NCBI GenBank assembly: GCA_963205255.1 | Contig: CAUJIK010000117.1 | Span: 1-44,974, forward strand | DNA: 44,974 nt | Reading direction: 5' to 3' | Source: Pseudomonadota bacterium | Lineage (GTDB): Bacteria > Pseudomonadota > Gammaproteobacteria > Steroidobacterales > Steroidobacteraceae | Part shown: in pieces, positions 1 to 7,470 of the stretch | How positions within the stretch are numbered: position 1 is the stretch's first letter | Layout: each line of letters begins with the position of its first letter | The notes under the pieces: model-generated | The model's database searches: none | Told to the model about the DNA's origin: nothing | What the model saw: only the letters and a program-made list of their open reading frames with translations | Made by a program: the position numbers and the translations under genes

Positions 1-1680
1 GGCCCTTGCCGGGTTGACCGTCCCGCCGCCGGACTGGGCGCAGGCGCCCGCCAGCGAGGTCTTGCCCGTCCCCCGCGTGCCCACCCCCAACAGGCCGCGG
101 TCCCCGGCGGCCCACGGACTCTCGCCGCGCAGCGCGGCGGAGATGTCGGCAATCAGATCCTCGGCCACCTGGCGCGCCTCGGCCATGCCATGCAGTTCGT
201 GCAGCGACGGCCCTGCAATCACCGACACATGCGCCAGCCGCGCCTGGCTGCGCTCGAAGATGTGCGCCAGTGCCTCGTCGGGCGACATGCTCAGATGCAC
301 GGGCGCATGGAAATCCGAATGCAGCACATGGGATTGCCAGCCCGGTGGATACGTGGCCAGCTGTGCCGGCGGCGGCGGCTGGCGGAATACGCGCTCGAAG
401 ATGCGCTCGAAGTGCTGCGGCGTCAGCCGCGGCAGCGTCAGCACCAGATCGATGCAGCGGCGCAGCGGATCGGGGATGTCGCGCACCGAAGCGCAGCCGA
501 TCAGCACGGTGGAACGGCCCAGCGTCAGCGCATGCGCCACCCACTCCACGTCGGCTACCTTCTGGTGCATGTGGAAGGAGAACAGCCACAGCGAGGCGCC
601 GCGCTCCACGTTCACCTGGTAGGTGCCATCGCCGCCAGAATGCGTGGCACGGACCACGCTCTGGTGGTCGGCCGCGGCATCCGCGGGCTGCAGCGTGTCC
701 TTCACCAGATCCTCGATGAACTCGATGTCCGATTCAATGGCGATGATGGGGTGGAATTCGCCGCAGAAACGCCGCAGCTGCTCGGCGGGCGCGACCGCTT
801 CGGTCTCGGAGTTGAAACGCTGCAACAGGCGATGCCGGAGCTGGGCCTTGATGGCGTCCTCCAGCAGCACGGAAACATAGGCGTGCGTGATCTCGCGGTC
901 GGCGATGCGCAGCGTCCTGGGCTTGCCGGCCACCGGCGCATCCGGCGCGGATGCCGCAGGTTGCGGTGCCGGGTCTGTGGCGGACGCATCGTCCCCCACC
1001 TGCGCAGACAGCTGCGCATGCCGCTGCGGAAAGGGATTGGACAGCAACGCGTGCCCGCCTTGCACTTGGGCGCCGTCCAGGCCGGCCACCGCATCATCGT
1101 CCGCCATCTCCACCAAGCCGTTCTCCATCACCTGCATGTCGCAGCGGAACACGGCGCCTGCATGGGACACCAGCACCTTCACCCGATGGCCACCGCCCTG
1201 CTCCAGTGACTCCACCTCCAGCGGCTGGACCAGCTGCCGCAGCATGGCCAGGTGCGCGTCCGAAGCACTGGCCTGACGGAACTGCGCCGGATCCTCGATC
1301 ATCACGAACTGCCCTTCGTCGCCGCGCACGAAGTACATGAAGAACCGCAGGTACGGCAGCACCGTCTGCGCCGTGATGCAGACCTTCTCGAAGTCGTTGG
1401 CCAGGTGGATGGGCGTGGAAGAGCCGTCGAGCCACAGCAGGGGTCCGCGTTCATGGCCGGCCAGCAGATAGACGGGCACGGGTGCCTCGCTGCCCGCGGC
1501 TACCAGGTACTCGAACAGTGCGTAGTCCTTGTAGAACGGCAGCTCGGCTCCGCGGCCCTCGCGGACATTGCCCTTGCCCAGCCTGTCGTGGCTTGAGTGC
1601 TTGAGCAGATGTTCGAGGGACTTCAGCTGGCGCGCCGTGACGGGGCTCCAGGTCAGCTGTGGATCATGGAAGGCGCTCAT
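1..1680 (-). CDS. AAA-type ATPase with shared N-terminal accessory domain (3' end outside window)
   Basis: Reading from ATG at 1680 the frame stays open for 560 codons to the window edge, so the C-terminus is missing. Residues about 60-195 (LLWLDG, then VLPYLRFFMYF, then VRGDEG) resemble the C-terminal domain of the STAND protein encoded at 2878-7470. A Pro/Ala-rich linker follows (about 230-255). Residues about 265-430 look like a AAA module that has lost its P-loop but keeps a lid-like stretch (LVLTLPRLTPQHFERIFERVF, split here as LVLTLPRLTP / QHFERIFERVF). A clear Walker A, GVGTRGTGKTSL, lies at about 532-543, so a second, active AAA module begins just before the edge. It is divergent from the HNH-like gene (63-bp gap) and probably belongs to the same locus. 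The missing part could carry a protease or another effector. The family was not recognised, and the remodeller role is inferred. Confidence 0.75.
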   Translation of the reverse strand, partial: MSAFHDPQLTWSPVTARQLKSLEHLLKHSSHDRLGKGNVREGRGAELPFYKDYALFEYLVAAGSEAPVPVYLLAGHERGPLLWLDGSSTPIHLANDFEKVCITAQTVLPYLRFFMYFVRGDEGQFVMIEDPAQFRQASASDAHLAMLRQLVQPLEVESLEQGGGHRVKVLVSHAGAVFRCDMQVMENGLVEMADDDAVAGLDGAQVQGGHALLSNPFPQRHAQLSAQVGDDASATDPAPQPAASAPDAPVAGKPRTLRIADREITHAYVSVLLEDAIKAQLRHRLLQRFNSETEAVAPAEQLRRFCGEFHPIIAIESDIEFIEDLVKDTLQPADAAADHQSVVRATHSGGDGTYQVNVERGASLWLFSFHMHQKVADVEWVAHALTLGRSTVLIGCASVRDIPDPLRRCIDLVLTLPRLTPQHFERIFERVFRQPPPPAQLATYPPGWQSHVLHSDFHAPVHLSMSPDEALAHIFERSQARLAHVSVIAGPSLHELHGMAEARQVAEDLIADISAALRGESPWAAGDRGLLGVGTRGTGKTSLAGACAQSGGGTVNPARA

Positions 1681-1731
1681 GAGGACCAGACTGGCTGAAT
1701 CAGCGGGACGACACAAGGCCGGGGAATCGAA

Positions 1732-1737
1732 TAGGCT
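1732..1737 (+). promoter_or_regulatory. -10-like element of the DotN-like gene
   Basis: TAGGCT ends 6 nt before the ATG at 1744. There is no convincing -35 and no Shine-Dalgarno sequence in the gap. If it is used, the transcript would start at or next to the start codon. The same arrangement recurs upstream of dxs, ettA and the MarR gene. Confidence 0.25.
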
Positions 1738-1743
1738 TGCGCC

Positions 1744-2856
1744 ATGACAGCGCTGCACCTCGCCAACAATCCGCCCGCAGAAGCGCGCGGCGTGGGCACC
1801 GGCATGGCCTCGCCGTGGTGGCAGGTGTCGCCCGCCGTGCAGCGGACGGTGTGGCACCGCGACCTGCACACCTGCACGTTCTGCGGCTTCCGGGCAGAGC
1901 GTTATCAGGAGGTCGTGGTGCTCGGCGGCAACGCACGTGACGTGGACGGCATGGTCACTGCCTGCCAGTTCTGCCACCAGTGCCTGCACCTTCGACTGGT
2001 ATCGGACATGGATTCCGGCGCACTGATCTGGTTTCCGGAAATGTCCCAGGCGCAGCTGCATCACGTGGCGCGCGAGCTGTATCTGGCGCGCATTTCATTC
2101 GACACAGCGGATCGCGCCAAGGCGATCCTCGACTGGCTGCTGGCGCGGCGCGAGCAGGCCGGCGCGCGCCTGGGCACCAGCGATCCGCAGGAACTGTCGG
2201 CACGCCTGGCAGCGGCGGGCGCGCGGCGCGCCGACGTGCTGCCGCCGGATGTCGAGGCCGGCCTGCGCCTGCTGCCACTGGACCGGCGCATCCGCGCCGA
2301 GCAGCAGCTGCAGTACAACCAGTTTCCGCAGGTGCTCGCCTACTGGCGCTCGGCCAGGGGACCGTACGCCGAGCGCGACGGCAAGTACCCCTGGCTCGAT
2401 GCATTCGAACAGGCGGTATCCGCCGCGGAAGCAGCGGTGCAGGGATCCCGACGCTACGTGGCGCCGCAGAGCACGCCGGCGCCGGTTCCCACGCACGCCT
2501 CGCTGGCGGCGAAGCTGCTGCGCGACGCGGCAACGTTCTTCGACAACGTCGGCAACAACAACGAAGGGCTGAAGAAGCAGATGCAGGCCAACGCAACCGT
2601 CTACCGGCAGGTGGCCGATCTGCTCGAATCCGATCCGGTGATGCACATCGACGGACTCGCCGGGCAAGGCGGTGTCGAAGACAGCCGGGCCTGCGGAATC
2701 GGCGGCAAGCTGCTGCGCGATGCAGCAACGTTCTTCGTGAACGTGGGCCGCGAGAACCCGCCGCTGCAGGAGCAGATGGACAACAACGCGGAAGTCTTCC
2801 AGGACGTGGCGCAGCTGCTGGAGGAGGATCCACTGGGCAGCCTGGACATGGGGTAG
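1744..2856 (+). CDS. DotN/IcmJ-like HNH-fold zinc protein with duplicated C-terminal motif
   Basis: A 370-residue protein. Residues 36-105 match the DotN/IcmJ family of type IVB secretion coupling proteins as I know it: WHRD, then CTFCGF (Cys44, Cys47), an RYQEVV stretch, then CQFCHQC (Cys74, 77, 80), then a GALIWFPEMSQAQL block. The LGTSDP and GLRLLPLDRRIR stretches further on also fit that family. Unlike the ~200-residue DotN, it continues into a tail with two copies of a ~45-residue helical motif (about 255-299 and 319-370), each built on LLRDAATFF, NVG, QM and LLE-DP. No other Dot/Icm gene is in the window. Its stop lies 21 bp from the convergent STAND gene. An adaptor or zinc-scaffold role in the local system is more likely than nuclease activity, because the catalytic His-Asn of a true HNH enzyme is not obvious. 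Confidence 0.8.
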   Translation: MTALHLANNPPAEARGVGTGMASPWWQVSPAVQRTVWHRDLHTCTFCGFRAERYQEVVVLGGNARDVDGMVTACQFCHQCLHLRLVSDMDSGALIWFPEMSQAQLHHVARELYLARISFDTADRAKAILDWLLARREQAGARLGTSDPQELSARLAAAGARRADVLPPDVEAGLRLLPLDRRIRAEQQLQYNQFPQVLAYWRSARGPYAERDGKYPWLDAFEQAVSAAEAAVQGSRRYVAPQSTPAPVPTHASLAAKLLRDAATFFDNVGNNNEGLKKQMQANATVYRQVADLLESDPVMHIDGLAGQGGVEDSRACGIGGKLLRDAATFFVNVGRENPPLQEQMDNNAEVFQDVAQLLEEDPLGSLDMG

Positions 2857-2877
2857 CGCTCCGGCCGCATCACCCCT

Positions 2878-5800
2878 TCAACGCAGGCGGGTGGGAGCGG
2901 GAACCGGCAGATCCCCGGCAATCAACTCCTGACCGGTGAAGTGGATCTGCCCCGACGGCGAGACGGCCAGCCTTGCGCTGACGATGGCATTGGCGTACCA
3001 GAGCACGCCATTGCACAGCAGATGCCCCGTGTCATCGACGCCGTCGAAGGCCAGCGGCCGCATCGTGTTGCGCAACACCTCCAGCACGGCCCCGGTGGCA
3101 TCGCGCGGAATCAGCGGATCGTCCAGCGTTTCCAGCACATGCACCGGCCCTTCCGAACCCTGCACGAAGATGAAGAAGAACCGCAGGTAGTCCAGCACGT
3201 TGGTGGCATCCAGGCGGATCGGAGCGCGGTCGTTGGCTTCGTAGATGGCATTGGCGGCGCCATCCAGACACAGCCATGCCGGCGCCTGCACCAGGTGCAG
3301 GTAGTGGATGGCAAGGCCGGGAGTGTTCCAGCCCTGGTCCGTGACGCGCACCAGCAGCATATCCCCGTACCAGGGCAGCGCCACGGCCTGCACGACGCAA
3401 TGCGTGCCGACCGGCCATTGGCCCTGCAGTGGATTGCAGCTGGCAATGAGAGCGGTACGCAGATCCGGTGCCGCCGGCATCCAGGCGTATTGGGTAAGGT
3501 CGCGCAGCACGGCAGGCCGCGCCGCAACGCCCGATTCCGCGGCGGCATGGCGCGCGAAGCGTTCACTCAGCGCTGCGAGCGGCTGGACCGGTGCCGATAC
3601 GCCAAGCCGCGCCAGCAGCTCGTGCGCCTCATCCGGCAGGGGCATCTCCAGCGCCATCAGCTGCCGGTGGCGCTCGTGGACGACGGCCACGAACGCGGGC
3701 ACGTTGGCGGGCACGGCCGCGCCGCAATCCAGCAGCCACAGCGCCGTGGCGAACCAGCCATTGCGCACGGCCAGCACCAGCGGCGGTGCCTTGTCGGCCG
3801 ACTGCACATCGATGTCGGGGCGCGCACCGTGCGCCAGCAGCACTTCCAGCACCTCGCCATGACCGCCTTCGGCCGCCGCCTGCAGCGCGCTGATCCGCGG
3901 ACGCGCGGCCGAGGTGCGCACCGCGGCGCCGGCATCGATCAGCGCAGTGGCGAGCGCGGCATGCCCGCCCTGCGCGGCAAGCAGCAGGGGCGTCCAGCCA
4001 TCGGCATCGGGCAGGTCGGGGCTAGCTCCCGCATCCAGCAACTGGCGCGCGGCATCGAGGTGCCCGCCCTGCGCAGCCAGGTGCAGCGCCGTCATGCCAT
4101 CGGAATCGCACGCATCGACGGCGGCACCCTGCTGGAGCAGGAAGCGCAGCCGCTGCCCATCGTCGTAGCGCGCGGCGGAGTGCAGCAGCGTGCTCGTGCC
4201 GAATGGCGCATCGATGTCGGCACCGGCCTCCAGCACGAGCGCCGCGAGATCGAACCGCCCGCTGGCCATCGTGACCTGCAGCGGCGTACGCCCGCCGGCA
4301 TCACGTCTGGCCAGGTCCGGCTTGAATGCGAGCACTGCGCGCAGCGTCGGCGCCTGCCCCGAGTCGATGGCGAGCCCCAGCGGCGTATCGCCGTCGGCGT
4401 TGATGGCATCGACCTCGGCGCCGCCCTGCAGCAGCGCCGTCACCGCCGCCGCGTGATGGCCAGACACGGCCATGTGCAGCGACGTCCACGCCCTGCGCCT
4501 CCAGTGCTGTCCGGCCGGCCGCCGCTCGCGCTCCTCGCGCGGGGAGAGATCGTTGTGCGCCAGGGCGCGCGGGTCGGTGCCCAGTTCGAGCAGCACGCGG
4601 ATGGCTTCGGTGCGACCTTCCGACGCCGCGGCATGCAGCGGCGTCCAGTCGTTTTCCAGCTTCGGCTCCAGCCGCGCATGCCCGGCATGCAGACAGCGCA
4701 GCGCTGCGTCCTGGCCTGAATAGGCCGCCAGGTGCATGGCCGTCCAGCCGAAGACACCGGCCCGGTCCGGGTCGCAGTCCGGCCGCAGAAGCAGACCCTG
4801 CAGCACGTCGAGGCGCCCGGACATCGCCGCCAGCTGCAGCGCGTTGAGCTGCCACGGCCCACCCGTGGCGTTCGGATCCACGCCCGCCCGACACAGGCGC
4901 TCGATCACGCTCCAGTGTCCGAAGTTGGCAGCCAGGTGCAGAGGCCGCCAGCCCTCGGCATCGGCCACATCCACGCGCGCGCCCGCCTCCAGCAGACATT
5001 CCAGTACATCCAGCCGGGCGACGGCGGCGGGCGCGAACAGCGGCGTGCGTCCGTCCTCGCTCTGCGCATGCACGCACTGGGCGTCGAGCGAGATGTAGAG
5101 ACGCAGCAGATCCAGCGCGCCATACATCGCCGCGATGTGCACATGACGATTGCGCTTCGTCCCGGCCTCCACCACGCGCAGTGGCGCTGGATGCTGCGCG
5201 AACAGGGCCAGCCCGTAGTCGCGCAGCCGAGACAGCGCCGCATCGGCACCCAGCGCATCAGCGTCGGACAGCACGTCGAACCATCCGACCAGCACCTCCG
5301 CGACCTCCTTCACGTCGTTCGACCCGAGGCCCAGCGCGCCTGCGTCACGTGACGCCGCCTCCCACTCCTCCACGCGGAATTCGAGCGCCGCCACCAGACG
5401 CAGCAACCGCTCCTCGCCCTGCTTCCATTTCGAGGCCTTCGGCCAGTGGCGCACCACGGCCTCGTGCACCAGCTTCACGCGGCCGCCCGCCTCAGGGATC
5501 AGCAAACGCCGCTTGAGCATCGCATCGGCCAGCCGCCGCACCGCACCGCTGGCGGGAAGCGTGGCGATGGGCAGCTCCAGACGACCGCGATCGGTACCGC
5601 TTCCCCGCAGGCGCACCAGCCGGCGCAGCAGCGAACCCAGCGCATCGTCGGACCAGTCCGCGCCTGCGCCGCTGCTGGCCTCCTCCAGCGCCTCGTCGGC
5701 AAGCTGCGCGATCGCCGTCTCCACATCGAGCAGGTCGGCGCAGTCGGGCATCAGCAGCACGGCACGCCGCTTCGCAGAGGCGCCATTGCCCCCGTCATCC

Positions 5801-7470
5801 TCCCCGGCGGTCTGCGGCTGCGCCGCGCGCTGCAGCACCTGCTTGCCACAGGCGTTGAAGATCCGCGTCAGCGTCAGCGACACCAGCGGCAGCAGGCTAC
5901 CCTGCGATTCCGGATCGCAGCGCTCCGCGAACGCGCGGATGCGCCGGCGCAGCTCCGTCACCAGGCCGGACTCCACCTCGATCTTCTGCGCCACGCGGAA
6001 GGGTTCGCGGATGATCTGTTCCAGGCTGTGCATCGGGAAGGCCAGCGGCACGTGGCCGCCGCGCGCCCACAGCGGGCCAAGTATCGCGTCCTGCGAGATC
6101 AGTTCCTCGCGATTGGTCTGCAGCGTGTAGATCACGCCGGTGGCGTCGTTCCCGGCCGCGAGCTCGATGAAACGGACAACCGGCCCCCACAGCAGCTCGC
6201 CGTCGGGCAGCGCGCGCCGATCCAGCAGCTCCTCGAACTGGTCGAAGGCCAGCAGCAGCAGCCACTGTGGTCCGCGGGCGCGCAGCGCGCTTGTCAGCTG
6301 CTCCAGCACCCAGGCCGGCTGTTCGCCGGGCACGATGCGGGCGAACCCCGCCAGCGCCGCGGCCACATCGGCGCCGGGATCGATCTGCGCCAGTGCGAGT
6401 TCGAGCACGCGCCGCAGAGGAAACGGTGCGTCCGCCGCGTCCAGAAGATCGGCGGTGCGCATCACGCAGCCGATGTACTGCCCCTCGGAAGTGGTGTGGC
6501 ACAGGTGGCCGAGCAGCGCTGTGCGGGCGAAGGAGGATTTGCCCACCCCGCTGCCGCCGATGACGCCCAGGAAATTCGGCCGCTCGCGGCTGCTCCACAG
6601 GCGCGCGAGTTCGCCGATGGCCTCCTTGCGTTCGGCCTCGCGGCCGAAGAACACCGGCAGATCCTGCTGCCCGTAGGCCTCCAGCCCCTTGAAGGGCGTG
6701 CGCGTGGCATCGTGCAGGACCAGATCGAGCTTGTCGCGCAGGAAGTTACCGATGCGCTCGCGGGCCTGCTGCTCGTCGGCGACGTAGTTGGGCACGAAGC
6801 TGCCGCTTGTCAGGTAGCGGCGGAGGTTGATCAGCTGCCGCAGCTGCGGGAAGTGGTGCTGATCCTCCCATTCGCGCGTGATGCGCTTGTGCCTGGCGCC
6901 GTGCCTGAGCTGGTGGGTCTCTTCCACATGTTGTCTGTAGCGGCCGCCGCCCCAGTTGGTGACCATCCAGTCCGTCTCCTCCTGGATGGTTTCGTCGCCG
7001 ACCAGCAGCAGCAGCACCGGCGGCCGCTTCTGTTGTTGCATCGAGCGGCGTGCCGCCAGGAACTCGAAGAGGGTGCCTGTCAGCGCGAAACCGCCCTGCT
7101 CATCGGCCCCCTCCTCCCAGGGATGGACCAAGCGCACGCCGGCGGCATTGTCCTGATATTGCTCCAGCGGACCCAGCGGCGACACATCGAAATCTCGCGA
7201 CAGCGGTGTGCCGATCTTCTCGCCCAGCAGACAGATCACCGCCCGGCAGAGCGGATCGGACGGCAGCGGAATCTGCTCCTGCGCCGGGCTCCAGTCGTTG
7301 AAGCCGTCCGCGCCGATCTCGTAGCGGTAGTCGTAGACCTCCAGGTCGTGGCTGTCGGCCGCCTGGCCCACCAGCGCCTCGAACTCGCGGCGCGCGGCCT
7401 CGCGCAGGTATTCCATGTCACCGGGCGCGGCGATGAAGACGGATGGACGCTTGAGCGGCGGGAAAGCCAT
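2878..7470 (-). CDS. STAND NTPase with DUF4062-like N-terminus and ~14 ankyrin repeats
   Basis: 1,530 residues from ATG at 7470, where the start overlaps the stop of the upstream gene by one base (TAATG). The frame is open upstream to 7782, but that part lies inside the preceding gene. Residues 8-100 (SVFIAAPGDMEYLREAARREF) resemble DUF4062/TIR-like domains of bacterial conflict proteins. Residues 258-285 (PFKGLEAYGQQD, VFFGRE) are the usual lead-in of STAND NTPases. Walker A is GGSGVGKSS (about 305-313) and Walker B is LLLLAFDQFEELL (about 404-416). A winged-helix-like region follows (about 640-690). About 14 ankyrin repeats span roughly 774-1265 (for example DGMTALHLAAQGGH). The last ~160 residues (LCLDG, VLDYLRFFFIFVQGSEG) resemble the N-terminal domain of the AAA protein at 1-1680. 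Probably a cytoplasmic sensor or switch: the repeats would bind a ligand and NTP-driven assembly would trigger a response. The trigger is unknown. Confidence 0.88.
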   Translation of the reverse strand: MAFPPLKRPSVFIAAPGDMEYLREAARREFEALVGQAADSHDLEVYDYRYEIGADGFNDWSPAQEQIPLPSDPLCRAVICLLGEKIGTPLSRDFDVSPLGPLEQYQDNAAGVRLVHPWEEGADEQGGFALTGTLFEFLAARRSMQQQKRPPVLLLLVGDETIQEETDWMVTNWGGGRYRQHVEETHQLRHGARHKRITREWEDQHHFPQLRQLINLRRYLTSGSFVPNYVADEQQARERIGNFLRDKLDLVLHDATRTPFKGLEAYGQQDLPVFFGREAERKEAIGELARLWSSRERPNFLGVIGGSGVGKSSFARTALLGHLCHTTSEGQYIGCVMRTADLLDAADAPFPLRRVLELALAQIDPGADVAAALAGFARIVPGEQPAWVLEQLTSALRARGPQWLLLLAFDQFEELLDRRALPDGELLWGPVVRFIELAAGNDATGVIYTLQTNREELISQDAILGPLWARGGHVPLAFPMHSLEQIIREPFRVAQKIEVESGLVTELRRRIRAFAERCDPESQGSLLPLVSLTLTRIFNACGKQVLQRAAQPQTAGEDDGGNGASAKRRAVLLMPDCADLLDVETAIAQLADEALEEASSGAGADWSDDALGSLLRRLVRLRGSGTDRGRLELPIATLPASGAVRRLADAMLKRRLLIPEAGGRVKLVHEAVVRHWPKASKWKQGEERLLRLVAALEFRVEEWEAASRDAGALGLGSNDVKEVAEVLVGWFDVLSDADALGADAALSRLRDYGLALFAQHPAPLRVVEAGTKRNRHVHIAAMYGALDLLRLYISLDAQCVHAQSEDGRTPLFAPAAVARLDVLECLLEAGARVDVADAEGWRPLHLAANFGHWSVIERLCRAGVDPNATGGPWQLNALQLAAMSGRLDVLQGLLLRPDCDPDRAGVFGWTAMHLAAYSGQDAALRCLHAGHARLEPKLENDWTPLHAAASEGRTEAIRVLLELGTDPRALAHNDLSPREERERRPAGQHWRRRAWTSLHMAVSGHHAAAVTALLQGGAEVDAINADGDTPLGLAIDSGQAPTLRAVLAFKPDLARRDAGGRTPLQVTMASGRFDLAALVLEAGADIDAPFGTSTLLHSAARYDDGQRLRFLLQQGAAVDACDSDGMTALHLAAQGGHLDAARQLLDAGASPDLPDADGWTPLLLAAQGGHAALATALIDAGAAVRTSAARPRISALQAAAEGGHGEVLEVLLAHGARPDIDVQSADKAPPLVLAVRNGWFATALWLLDCGAAVPANVPAFVAVVHERHRQLMALEMPLPDEAHELLARLGVSAPVQPLAALSERFARHAAAESGVAARPAVLRDLTQYAWMPAAPDLRTALIASCNPLQGQWPVGTHCVVQAVALPWYGDMLLVRVTDQGWNTPGLAIHYLHLVQAPAWLCLDGAANAIYEANDRAPIRLDATNVLDYLRFFFIFVQGSEGPVHVLETLDDPLIPRDATGAVLEVLRNTMRPLAFDGVDDTGHLLCNGVLWYANAIVSARLAVSPSGQIHFTGQELIAGDLPVPAPTRLR

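Noticed and set aside
1744-2856. Functional HNH endonuclease or part of a Dot/Icm system
   Set aside because: The sequence matches DotN, which binds zinc without clear catalytic residues, and no other Dot/Icm gene is in the window.
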